Part shown: positions 7,736 through 15,027 of the stretch, piece by piece
How positions within the stretch are numbered: position 1 is the first letter of the stretch
Layout: each line of letters opens with the position of its first letter
From: Prolixibacteraceae bacterium
Lineage (GTDB): Bacteria; Bacteroidota; Bacteroidia; Bacteroidales; Prolixibacteraceae
Length of the DNA: 18,502 nucleotides
Assembly (NCBI GenBank): GCA_023228025.1
Contig: JALOCD010000090.1
Location: forward strand, 1-18,502
Reading direction: 5' to 3'
Notes under the pieces: generated by a model
The model's input: only the letters and a program-made list of their open reading frames with translations
Told to the model about the DNA's origin: nothing
Database searches by the model: none
Translations under genes and position numbers: made by a program

Positions 7736-8225
7736 AAAGTTGAAAGTTGAGAACTAAAAGTGGAAAGTGGAAAGTGGAGAGTTTATTGTGTAGTTGATAG
7801 TTTGTGTTTTGAGGTCTTTATGGTGGCGACAAGCATGCTTATTAGTTCAGTGTTGTCAGAAATAAGTTGGGCAGCTTTTTGTGGGTCAAGCAAATTGGAA
7901 TCTCTGAGTAACATGATCCAATACGCTGTTTCATTGGCTTCTTTGAGCGCAATGCTCATTTTTGAGATGAAGTCAGCCGCAGATTGAGCATGTTCGGCTT
8001 CACGGATTAATGCACCAATTGAAGTTCCGGATTTTAATAGTTGCCTGCTAAGAACATATTCTTTTTCAACGTTAGAAACGACTCTGCAAATTTTTACAAT
8101 TTCCAACGCGAACACATAGCTCTTATCCCTTAAAACACTCTCCTTCATATTATTGCCAAATTAGCCATTCTAATTTCATCTCTCCACTCTCAACTTTCAA
8201 CTCTCAACTTTCAACTCTCAACTAA
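7736..8225 (-). mobile_element. Four-helix-bundle cassette 1 with inverted heptamer arms
   Basis: The gene at 8148-7783 is enclosed by two arms. On the plus strand, 7736-7784 repeats GTTGAAA/GTGGAAA units, and 8188-8222 repeats CTCTCAA/CTTTCAA units. The arms are inverted copies of each other. The cassette begins 1 nt after the DUF1080 stop and ends 6 nt before the Gfo/Idh/MocA ATG, in the same orientation as both neighbours. A second cassette of the same design lies at 14483-15027. No transposase is present, so mobility is inferred from duplication only. Confidence 0.6.
7783..8148 (-). CDS. Four-helix-bundle protein (S23 / 23S rRNA IVS family)
   Basis: This 121-residue protein is mostly helical and shows the family hallmarks VLRDKSYVFALEIVKIC near the start, KEYVLSRQLLKSGTSIGALI (about 29-48) and EAEHAQSAADFISKM. 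The family was first noted in intervening sequences of 23S rRNA genes and also includes free-standing copies in Bacteroidota and the Avd proteins of diversity-generating retroelements. Its function is unknown; nucleic-acid binding is suggested for relatives. It has no signal peptide. About 83-85% identity by eye to the copy at 14561-14923 shows recent duplication. It is placed between the DUF1080 and Gfo/Idh/MocA genes, with heptamer arms on both sides. The start MKESVLRDK matches that of the second copy. Confidence 0.88.
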   Translation of the reverse strand: MKESVLRDKSYVFALEIVKICRVVSNVEKEYVLSRQLLKSGTSIGALIREAEHAQSAADFISKMSIALKEANETAYWIMLLRDSNLLDPQKAAQLISDNTELISMLVATIKTSKHKLSTTQ

Positions 8226-8226
8226 T

Positions 8227-9597
8227 TCATTTAATCTCCTTTATCTTGATATTCCTGTAATGTACTTCATCGCCATGGTCCTGGAGAAGGATGTGGCCGG
8301 TTGCATATTCGCCAAAGCCAGCGTGCTTTGCAAATTTGCTGGTTGCAACCAATGCTTTCCATTCCGGCGTACCGCGGGTATATTCTACGATCTTGATGCC
8401 ATTCAGGTAGTGGGCCACTTTTTCACCCCTAACCTCGATGCGGGCACGTTCCCACTGGTTTACACCGTTGCTCCGCTTAACCGATTGGGCAGGATCAAAT
8501 TTTTGAGAGTTGGCAGGGATCAGGTCGTACAATGAGGCCAGCGTGCGGTTGCCATTGATCCCGAGTTTTGCATCCGGATGCAATTTGTCATCCAAAATCT
8601 GGTATTCACAACCGATGGATGAAAACCCTTCACCATTTGGGTTGGGTTGAATAAAGTATTTGATCCCACCATTGGCACGCGGAGTAAACATGAAATCAAC
8701 CTCCAGAACGAAATTTTTATACTCCTTTTCGGTTACAATGTCTCCACCTCCTTTGTTGTCCTTAAGGTTGGCAACGACTTCATTGTCCAGGATTGTCCAT
8801 CCTTTTGACGGTTGTTTACCATCTTTTGCATTGAGCCATCCATTCATGCTCTTGCCATCCCACAACAATTTCCATCCCTCCTTTTGCTCGGCTTTGGTCA
8901 GGGAATTATTTAGATAACTGACTTCAGGGGCATCCGTTTTCTTCTGTTCCGAAGCCAGCTTTTCAGTTTTGATCCTGATGTTTCTCCAGCAGATTGTTTT
9001 CCCTTCGTCCTCTTTTCTTTGTCCGATGGCATGGACCTGAAGCGCAATCAGGCCTGAAGCCGTCACCTCATCTACCAGATTGACACAGGGTACGCCATTG
9101 AGCCAGGTGCGGATCGTGTTGCCAACGCATTCGACCCGGTAACTGTTCCATTCACCCTTTTTGTAAGATTTTTTTGCTGCCTGGTTGTATTCCATCGGGT
9201 AAAGCCATCCGCGACGCGCTTCATCGTAAATACCGGCCGACCATGCACGTTCTGAATCATCGCACTCCACCTGGTAGCCGTGCACCCTGCCGTTCATGAC
9301 TGCAGGATCACTGATGCTTCTAATCTGAACACCGGAGTTGAGCCCACGATCCATCTTCATTTCATATTCCAGGATGAAATCCCCGTAATTTGCCGTCGTA
9401 GCCAAAAAACTGTTTGGACTGTTACAAATACTGGTCCCCACAATTTCACCGTTGATAATTTTGTAGTCTGCATTGCCATTGACAACTTTCCATCCATCCA
9501 GATTTTTCCCATTGAACAGATTGACCCATCCCGATTTAGCCGCAGAAGCGCCGGATACAAAAAGGGCAAGCAACAACAAAAAGCTAATTTTCTTCAT
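8227..9597 (-). CDS. Secreted tandem DUF1080 (3-keto-disaccharide hydrolase-like) protein
   Basis: This protein has 456 residues from the ATG at 9597. That start gives a clean Sec signal peptide (MKKISFLLLLALFVSGASA). The in-frame ATG 16 codons upstream would place a polar extension before it and is rejected. Two DUF1080 domains follow: the first begins GWVNLFNGKNLDGWKV and includes LNSGVQIRS, the second begins GWKLLWDGKSMNGWLN and includes ANGGIKYFI and CEYQILDD. DUF1080 proteins have a concanavalin-like fold, and characterised members cleave 3-keto-glycosides. The two Gfo/Idh/MocA proteins and the TIM barrel nearby are the partners expected for such a route. The stop TGA is followed immediately by the arm of the four-helix cassette. 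Periplasmic or surface location is inferred. Confidence 0.88.
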   Translation of the reverse strand: MKKISFLLLLALFVSGASAAKSGWVNLFNGKNLDGWKVVNGNADYKIINGEIVGTSICNSPNSFLATTANYGDFILEYEMKMDRGLNSGVQIRSISDPAVMNGRVHGYQVECDDSERAWSAGIYDEARRGWLYPMEYNQAAKKSYKKGEWNSYRVECVGNTIRTWLNGVPCVNLVDEVTASGLIALQVHAIGQRKEDEGKTICWRNIRIKTEKLASEQKKTDAPEVSYLNNSLTKAEQKEGWKLLWDGKSMNGWLNAKDGKQPSKGWTILDNEVVANLKDNKGGGDIVTEKEYKNFVLEVDFMFTPRANGGIKYFIQPNPNGEGFSSIGCEYQILDDKLHPDAKLGINGNRTLASLYDLIPANSQKFDPAQSVKRSNGVNQWERARIEVRGEKVAHYLNGIKIVEYTRGTPEWKALVATSKFAKHAGFGEYATGHILLQDHGDEVHYRNIKIKEIK

Positions 9598-9684
9598 TTG
9601 TGTCGATATATAATAGTTGGTAAATGTTTTTGCTAAAATAAACATCTTTTTCCATTCCGTTATCGCAAACGGTATCTTTTTCGA

Positions 9685-9716
9685 ATTGATTTTCTACCCA
9701 AATCAAGTTACATTTG
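9685..9716 (+). promoter_or_regulatory. Candidate Bacteroidota promoter for the GH92 gene
   Basis: ATTG (9685-9688), 20-nt spacer, TACATTTG (9709-9716). The second box is an exact match to the Bacteroidota -7 consensus TAnnTTTG, and the first differs by one base from TTTG at -33. It would place a transcript start about 145 nt before the GH92 ATG. No experiment supports it. Confidence 0.4.
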
Positions 9717-9737
9717 CTGCCATCATTTGCGAATCAA

Positions 9738-9829
9738 CTTTGTGTTCCTTTGTGCATTCCTTTGTGGCCTTTGTGGTAAAAAATTTCAACACTAAGGACA
9801 CAAAGGATTTCTCAAAGGTCTCAAAGTAA
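9738..9829. repeat. CTTTGTG-type inverted arms in the GH92 leader
   Basis: The left arm repeats CTTTGTGTTC, CTTTGTGCATTC and CTTTGTGGC. The right arm contains AAGGACACAAAGGA and CTCAAAGG, the complement. The arms lie between the candidate promoter and the GH92 start, so they would form a stem in the leader RNA. Confidence 0.55.
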
Positions 9830-9868
9830 ATTACCTTGAACTATTTGAGTCATACTATAACTACTACA

Positions 9869-12307
9869 ATGAAAAGCAAACTATTTTCAATCCTGTTTCG
9901 AAGAGGTACGAGTGTCAATCCTCCAAGTCTATTAATCCCCCAGTCTCCTAGTCTCCAAGTCCCCCAGTCTTCCCGTCCCTCCGTCCCTCCGTCTCTCCGT
10001 CTCTCCGTCTTCTCCCTTCTTTTTCTTATATCTCTATACTCAGCAACCGCCCAACCCCGCACCAATCTTGAAACAGTCGACCCCACCATTGGAAATGTAG
10101 GAATCCTTCTGCAACCAACCCGCCCAACAGTCCAGCTGCCTAACCAGATGATACGCTTTTATCCGGTCCGGGCCGATTATCTCGATGACCAGATCAGCTT
10201 TTTCCCCCTAACCATCTCCTCCCACCGCAAAGGCGAATTGTTTGGTGTCATGCCATATTTGGGGGAGCCAAAGGCCGAAACCTGGGGGAAACGTCAAACT
10301 TATGATCACGATCTTGAAATAACCCGACCGTTTTACTATTCGACCTACTTCATTGACAACAACATCAAAACCGAATTCACCCCAGGTGCCAAATGCGGTA
10401 TTTTCAGGTTTAGCTTTCCTGGTAAGGGAGAGAAATTTTTGGCGCTACGTGTTGTCAACCAGGGAAGTTGGGTGATGGGAAACGACGGAGGGACGGAGAG
10501 ACGGAATGACGGGAAGACTGGGGGACCAGGGGACTTAGTGACCGGGAGATCGGGAATGACTTTCACCGGAACGGAAGAGTTTATGGGGATGAAAGCCTAT
10601 GTCTATGGTGAAGTGAACCAGACCGGTCAGGCCGGGAAGGTGGACCTTCAGGTTTCTGATCCCAAAAGTGGCAAATCATCTGTCAAAGCGGGTGCATGGA
10701 TTCATTTTGTCGCCAATACCCCTTCTGAAGTGGTGCTGAAATACGCTATTTCTTTTATCAGCATCCTACAGGCCAAAGCCAATTTGATGGCAGAGATTCC
10801 GGAATGGGGTTTCGACGGTGTCAAAAAAAACGCCGGGCAAAAATGGACTACCGTAATGGACCAGATTAAGGTAAAGGGAGGCACGGAAGCCCAGCGCCGC
10901 ACATTTTACACCTCTCTGTACAGGCAGTACGAAAGGATGATCAACATCAACGAGCACGGTCAATACTATAGCGCTTATGATCATAAAGTACACGCCACCA
11001 ACCGCGATTTTTTTGTCGACGACTGGATTTGGGACACCTACCTCGCCATGCATCCCCTACGATCGATCCTTCATCCAAAGCTCGAAGGGGATATGCTGCA
11101 ATCTTATGTATCGATGTACGAACAGGGAGGCTGGATGCCTCAGTTTCCGTTGCTTTATCAGGATGATCCGGCCATGAACGGCTTTCATTCAACGGTGGCC
11201 CTTCTGGATGGATACCGCAAGGGTATTCGCAATTTTGATTTACCAAAAGCTTACGAAGGGATGCTGAAAAATGCCACACAAGCAACCATGCTTCCATGGC
11301 GAAATGGTCCGAAATGCATCCTCGACAGCTTCTACCGGGATAAGGGGTTCTATCCTGCCCTTTGGCCCGGACAGACTGAAACTGTCAAGCTGGTGCACGA
11401 TTTTGAACGCAGGGAAAGTGTTGCCATTACCCTGGCCCATAGTTACGATGACTGGGCGCTTTCCGAAATGGCAAGGGAGCTGAACCATCCGAATGAGGAG
11501 GCATATTACCGAAAGCAATCGCTCAATTATCGAAACCTGTACCGTCCTGACAAGAAATTGATGTGGCCAAAAGATTCTGCCGGCCACTGGATCGACATCG
11601 ATCCAAAATTCGATGGTGGTCCTGGCGGACGCGACTATTATGATGAAAACAATGGCTATACCTATGCCTGGCAGGCGCAACATGATCTCCGCGGACTCAT
11701 TGGGTTGATGGGTGGACGCGAAGGATTCAATGCCACCCTCGACCAGCTCTTCCGCGAGCCGCTTGGCCGTAGCAAATTTGCCTTCTGGGCCAAATTCGCC
11801 GATGCCACCGGCATGGTAGGGCAATATTCGATGGGCAACGAACCCAGTTTCTTCATCCCATACCTATACAACTATTCAGGTGAACCCTGGAAAACGCAAA
11901 AACGTATCCGCTTTCTGCTGGACGTTTGGTTTAAAGACAACATCTTCGGCATTCCCGGAGATGAGGACGGTGGTGGAATGACTGCATTCGTGGTATTTTC
12001 TTCCATGGGTTTTTATCCGGTTACCCCTGGAATACCAACCTACAACATAGGCTCACCACTTTTCGAGGAGGTAAAAATATCTCTCGAAAATGGCAAAATA
12101 TTCACCATCAAAGCTCCCGGATGTTCTGTTAAAAACAAGTACATCCAAAGTGCAAAACTAAACGGTCAGCCGCTTAACAAACCCTGGTTTACCCATGATC
12201 AGCTGATGAATGGAGCCGTTTTGGAGCTGCAGATGGGAGAGTTGCCCAACAAACAGTGGGGCGCGGGTGAGGCAGATGCGCCGCCGTCGAGCGTCGCGCA
12301 AGAATGA
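9869..12307 (+). CDS. GH92-family hydrolase (alpha-mannosidase-like), secreted, with in-frame repeat insertions
   Basis: This 812-residue protein starts at the ATG at 9869 (A-rich leader); an upstream TTG would only add eleven residues. GH92 features are VDPTIG after the signal peptide, DDWIWDTYLAMHPL (from 384), GNEPSFFIPYLYNYSGEPWK (from 656) and GDEDGGGMTAFVVFSSMGFY (from 697), then Y.IGSPLF. GH92 enzymes are calcium-dependent exo-alpha-mannosidases. This member lacks the usual Cys-Gly-Gln after the acidic pair and has a divergent N-terminus, so substrate and even activity are uncertain. The signal peptide is split: MKSKLFSILF, then about 33 Pro/Ser-rich residues encoded by a repeat array, then the hydrophobic SLLFLISLYSATAQP. 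A second, inverted array encodes residues about 205-230. The stop TGA lies where another array begins. Confidence 0.85.
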   Translation: MKSKLFSILFRRGTSVNPPSLLIPQSPSLQVPQSSRPSVPPSLRLSVFSLLFLISLYSATAQPRTNLETVDPTIGNVGILLQPTRPTVQLPNQMIRFYPVRADYLDDQISFFPLTISSHRKGELFGVMPYLGEPKAETWGKRQTYDHDLEITRPFYYSTYFIDNNIKTEFTPGAKCGIFRFSFPGKGEKFLALRVVNQGSWVMGNDGGTERRNDGKTGGPGDLVTGRSGMTFTGTEEFMGMKAYVYGEVNQTGQAGKVDLQVSDPKSGKSSVKAGAWIHFVANTPSEVVLKYAISFISILQAKANLMAEIPEWGFDGVKKNAGQKWTTVMDQIKVKGGTEAQRRTFYTSLYRQYERMININEHGQYYSAYDHKVHATNRDFFVDDWIWDTYLAMHPLRSILHPKLEGDMLQSYVSMYEQGGWMPQFPLLYQDDPAMNGFHSTVALLDGYRKGIRNFDLPKAYEGMLKNATQATMLPWRNGPKCILDSFYRDKGFYPALWPGQTETVKLVHDFERRESVAITLAHSYDDWALSEMARELNHPNEEAYYRKQSLNYRNLYRPDKKLMWPKDSAGHWIDIDPKFDGGPGGRDYYDENNGYTYAWQAQHDLRGLIGLMGGREGFNATLDQLFREPLGRSKFAFWAKFADATGMVGQYSMGNEPSFFIPYLYNYSGEPWKTQKRIRFLLDVWFKDNIFGIPGDEDGGGMTAFVVFSSMGFYPVTPGIPTYNIGSPLFEEVKISLENGKIFTIKAPGCSVKNKYIQSAKLNGQPLNKPWFTHDQLMNGAVLELQMGELPNKQWGAGEADAPPSSVAQE
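9916..10016 (+). repeat. In-frame pyrimidine-rich array within the GH92 signal peptide
   Basis: Units such as CCAGTCTCC, CCAAGTCCC, CCGTCCCT and CCGTCTCT, read as LLIPQSPSLQVPQSSRP-like sequence between the charged N-terminus and the hydrophobic core of the signal peptide. The reading frame is preserved. Confidence 0.75.
10481..10558 (-). repeat. In-frame inverted partner array within GH92
   Basis: GACGGAGGGACGGAGAGACG, then GAAGACTGGGGGACC and GGGACTTAG: the reverse complement of the unit types at 9916-10016. It encodes NDGGTERRNDGKTGGPGDLV, a hydrophilic Gly/Asp-rich stretch inserted between VVNQGSW and EEFMGMKAYVYGEVN, which read as ordinary GH92 sequence. Confidence 0.72.
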
Positions 12308-12565
12308 CGGAGGGACCGGAATGACGGAAAGACTTAAATGACGAAGAGCTTAGGATTCCATACATAGAAGTTCGCAAGAAATAATAATTAATAAGTTTAA
12401 AAATGATTATTGGATATAAAGTAACAAAAGAGTTTAGAATGAAGCTGGTCCCAGTCAACCATTCTTTCCGTCATTCCGGTCCCTCCGTCATTCTTTCCGT
12501 CCGTCTGTCATTCTTGTCTCTCCGTCATTCCAGTCTTTCCGTCTCTCCGTCATATAGTCCCCAGT
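12303..12565. repeat. Paired CCGTCATTC arrays between GH92 and nusG
   Basis: The left arm (about 12303-12345) repeats ATGACGGAGGGACCGGA units and contains the GH92 stop. The right arm (about 12459-12555) repeats CCGTCATTCCGGTCCCTCCG units, complementary to the left. The AT-rich core (12346-12458) has no gene and no convincing promoter box. The region forms the leader of the antiterminator gene. Confidence 0.72.
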
Positions 12566-12603
12566 CATTTAAATCATAACATCAATCTCTAAACCCACCG
12601 AAT

Positions 12604-13131
12604 ATGTCCCCAAAATCACAATCCCCTTTAACCGAACACTGGCATGCCATCTACGTCCATTCCCGGGCTGAAAAGAAGGTGCACAGCGAATTGGCCCGGA
12701 AAGGGATAGAATCCTTTCTACCGCTTCAGCGCAAGCTTCGTCAATGGAGCGACCGTAAGAAATGGGTGGAAATGCCTTTGATCTCCGGATATGTCTTTGT
12801 TCATATCAGCCGGTTGCATTACGATACAGTCCTGCAAATAGACAACGTCATGCAATATGTGCGGTTTGAAGGAAAGGCTGCAGTGATCCGTGATCAGGAT
12901 ATTGCAGTGCTCAAGCGAATGCTGGGTCAAAGTGAATTGGACGTTGAAATTACGCAGGAAGAATTACTACCGGGCACTCAGGTCGAAATCATCGCCGGCC
13001 CCATGATGGGTGTCAGGGGCGAACTCATCTCCTTTCGTGGCAATAACAGGGTTGCCCTTCGCATTTTGCCGTTGGGCTTTACGGTGTTGGTGGAATCGCC
13101 GGGGATGAATCTGGCAATTGTTAAGGAGTAA
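12604..13131 (+). CDS. UpxY-type NusG paralogue, polysaccharide-locus transcription antiterminator
   Basis: This 175-residue protein has a NusG N-terminal (NGN) domain: WHAIYVHSRAEKKVHSEL from Trp13, FLPLQRKLRQWSDRKK, then the core LISGYVFVHI (59-68). A C-terminal KOW domain follows: PGTQVEIIAGPMMGVRGELI from about 123. Being a specialised paralogue directly ahead of sugar-nucleotide genes, it matches the UpxY/NusGSP class, which binds RNA polymerase and lets it read through the long capsule or exopolysaccharide operon. The housekeeping nusG would instead sit by secE and rplK. The start at 12604 follows a short A-rich leader after the CCGTC array. The 493-nt gap to rmlA holds palindrome element copy B and arrays. 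Confidence 0.92.
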   Translation: MSPKSQSPLTEHWHAIYVHSRAEKKVHSELARKGIESFLPLQRKLRQWSDRKKWVEMPLISGYVFVHISRLHYDTVLQIDNVMQYVRFEGKAAVIRDQDIAVLKRMLGQSELDVEITQEELLPGTQVEIIAGPMMGVRGELISFRGNNRVALRILPLGFTVLVESPGMNLAIVKE

Positions 13132-13147
13132 AGCTTTTGGGGAGATA

Positions 13148-13406
13148 GAATTCACAAATTATTACCAATCACACGAACGGGAGGGATCATAGAAGCACTT
13201 ATTATATTTACTGCAATTGATTAAATGATGATTATATAAACCTTATTTTCAGTCTTTTAAATCTTAGTAGAAACACGGATTGGATGAAATTCAAAATCTT
13301 ATTATCTTATTTTCTGATGATCATATAATAAGATAATAAGATCCGGGTCTCCTGACTATGATACTTTCTACTAAGATTGGTTTACAAAAATAAGATTTAT
13401 ATAATC
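13148..13406 (-). mobile_element. Nested-palindrome element, copy B (inverted)
   Basis: Palindromic part 13230-13406 with outer, middle and inner arms as in copy A, and 22-nt spacers. The tail (13148-13229) lies on the left, so the copy is inverted relative to A, C and D. Read on the minus strand it is nearly identical to copy D, including the spacer GTATCATAGTCAGGAGACCC. No ORF. Confidence 0.82.
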
Positions 13407-13453
13407 CTGATTTACAAATAAACCAGCAATCTTTGTTTCACTGATTGAGTTTA

Positions 13454-13557
13454 CCTTCGACTTCGCTCAGGGACCGGTACTTCTTTCCGTCCTTCCGTCA
13501 TCCCAGTCATCCTAGTCATCCTAGTCATCCTAGTCATCCCCTTCACCCCCTCTTTTT
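13454..13557 (+). repeat. REP-like repeat plus CCGTC/AGTCATCCT array upstream of rmlA
   Basis: CTTCGACTTCGCTCAGGGAC (from 13456) is followed by TTTCCGTCCTTCCGTC and a nonamer array, (AGTCATCCT)n, to about 13545. The sequence TCCGTCATCCCAGTCATCC recurs inverted at about 15741-15763 and the REP-like unit recurs inverted at 15798-15819. The array forms the rmlA leader. An upstream TTG frame through it (from 13445) is translated repeat, not protein. Confidence 0.7.
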
Positions 13558-13624
13558 CATCAGTTTCATCCTACTTTCCAAAAATCTTCCTACTTTCGCT
13601 CCTAAACCAACTTATCCATACACC

Positions 13625-14500
13625 ATGAAGGGCATTATCCTTGCGGGCGGTTCCGGGTCCAGGCTACACCCGATCACTTTAGGGACTTCGAAGCAGTTGC
13701 TCCCGATCTACGACAAACCGATGATTTACTATCCCATGTCGGTATTGATGCTGGCTGGTATTCGCGAAATACTCATTATTACCACCCCCGAAGAACAGTC
13801 CGCATTTATCCGGCTGCTGGGCGATGGCTCCCAGTTTGGTATTGAACTTCAATATGTTGTCCAACCCTCACCGGATGGGTTGGCACAGGCATTTATTCTG
13901 GGCGAAAAATTCATTGGGACCGACGATGTATGTCTGGTTTTGGGCGATAACATTTTCTATGGACATGGTTTTATTGAGCTCCTCGACAAGGCTGTTGAGC
14001 AGGTTACACTCCACAAAAAAGCAGCAGTATTTGGGTATTGGGTCAACGATCCTGAACGTTATGGCGTATGCACATTTGATTCAGGTGAGAATGTCACCTC
14101 CATCGAAGAGAAGCCTGAAAAGCCAAAATCCAATTATGCCGTCATCGGACTCTACTTTTACCCTAACTCAGTTGTTGAGATTGCAAAAAACATCAAGCCT
14201 TCTGACCGAGGAGAGCTGGAAATCACCACGGTCAACCAGGAGTATCTCGACCGGAATGAACTCAAAGTTGAACTGATGGGTCGTGGTTATGCCTGGCTCG
14301 ACACCGGAACCCATGAATCCTTGCTCGAAGCCGGCTCTTTTATCGCGACCATCGAAAAACGCACCGGGCTCAAAGTCGCCTGCCTCGAAGAGATCGCCTT
14401 TCGAAACAAGTGGATAGATGAGGCTCAACTCCGGGAACAAGGAAATCTCCTGAAAAAGAATCAGTATGGACAATATTTGTTAAGTTTAGTTGAGAGTTGA
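13625..14500 (+). CDS. rmlA: Glucose-1-phosphate thymidylyltransferase
   Basis: This 291-residue enzyme makes dTDP-glucose from dTTP and glucose-1-phosphate, the first step to dTDP-rhamnose and other dTDP-6-deoxyhexoses. The nucleotide-binding signature GGSGSRL (8-14), GTSKQLLPIYDKPMIYYPMS (Lys23), LGDNIFYG (106-113) and IEEKP (160-164) are all intact, and the length is normal. The start is ATG 13625: MKGIILAGG is the conserved N-terminus, and the longer frame upstream is repeat-encoded. The last codons (Val-Glu-Ser-stop) are read from the first GTTGAGA unit of the four-helix cassette, so that insertion replaced or trimmed the native end without harm to the domain. Genes rmlB and rmlD are not in the window. 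Confidence 0.95.
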   Translation: MKGIILAGGSGSRLHPITLGTSKQLLPIYDKPMIYYPMSVLMLAGIREILIITTPEEQSAFIRLLGDGSQFGIELQYVVQPSPDGLAQAFILGEKFIGTDDVCLVLGDNIFYGHGFIELLDKAVEQVTLHKKAAVFGYWVNDPERYGVCTFDSGENVTSIEEKPEKPKSNYAVIGLYFYPNSVVEIAKNIKPSDRGELEITTVNQEYLDRNELKVELMGRGYAWLDTGTHESLLEAGSFIATIEKRTGLKVACLEEIAFRNKWIDEAQLREQGNLLKKNQYGQYLLSLVES

Positions 14501-15027
14501 GAGTTGAGAACTGAGAGTTGAGAGTGGAAAGTTGAGAGTGGAGAAAATAGAAAGCTAAACATGAAGCAGAGTGTTTTAAGAGATAAGAGTTATATATTCG
14601 CGTTAGAAATTGTAAAAATTTGCAGAACCCTTGCTAACGTTGAAAAAGAATATGTTCTTAGCAGGCAACTATTAAAATCAGGAACTTCAATTGGTGCCTT
14701 AATCCGTGAAGCCGAACATGCCCAATCTTCAGCTGACTTCATCTCAAAAATGAGCATATCACTTAAAGAAGCAAATGAAACCGAGTACTGGATCATGTTA
14801 CTTAGAGACTCCAACCTTATAGATGCAACGCTAGCTAACCAACTTATATTATCTAACACCGAACTTATAAGAATGCTTGTAGCAACAATCAAGACTTCTA
14901 AAAACAAGCATTCATCCGGTTAGCCCACTTCATTTTTCCACTTTTCACTCTCAACTTTCAACTTTCCACTTTCAGTTCTCAACTTTCAACTCTCAGTTCT
15001 CAACTCTCAACTCTCAGTTCTCAACTC
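14483..15027 (+). mobile_element. Four-helix-bundle cassette 2 with inverted heptamer arms
   Basis: The left arm (about 14483-14536) repeats GTTGAGA with GTGGAAA/GTGGAGA at its inner edge. The right arm (about 14937-15025) repeats the complement, TCTCAAC, TTTCAAC and TTTCCAC. The left arm contains the rmlA stop, and the right arm ends one to two bases before the rmlC ATG. Same design and same orientation to its neighbours as the cassette at 7736-8225. Confidence 0.62.
14561..14923 (+). CDS. Four-helix-bundle protein (S23 / 23S rRNA IVS family), second copy
   Basis: This 120-residue paralogue of the protein at 8148-7783 differs at about 19-20 positions, mainly near residues 23-25 and 89-98. 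It keeps VLRDKSY, EKEYVLSRQLLKSGTSIGAL and ADFISKMS. It is helical, has no signal peptide and its function is unknown. It separates rmlA and rmlC, which are usually adjacent, and must be co-transcribed with them. The substitutions are spread and conservative and the frame is intact, so the gene appears maintained. An Avd role is unlikely because no reverse transcriptase or template repeat is visible. Confidence 0.88.
   Translation: MKQSVLRDKSYIFALEIVKICRTLANVEKEYVLSRQLLKSGTSIGALIREAEHAQSSADFISKMSISLKEANETEYWIMLLRDSNLIDATLANQLILSNTELIRMLVATIKTSKNKHSSG

Noticed and set aside
9598..9645. Upstream ATG for the DUF1080 protein
   Set aside because: It would put 16 mostly polar residues before a perfect signal peptide; the ATG at 9597 fits better.
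11240..11824. Minus-strand open frame of 194 codons inside the GH92 gene
   Set aside because: It lies opposite well-conserved GH92 motifs; a shadow frame.
13445..13624. N-terminal extension of RmlA from an upstream TTG
   Set aside because: The extension is translated AGTCATCCT repeat (His-Pro-Ser); the conserved N-terminus starts at ATG 13625.
14561..14923. Diversity-generating retroelement with an Avd protein
   Set aside because: No reverse transcriptase, no template or variable repeat pair and no C-type lectin target were seen near either copy.
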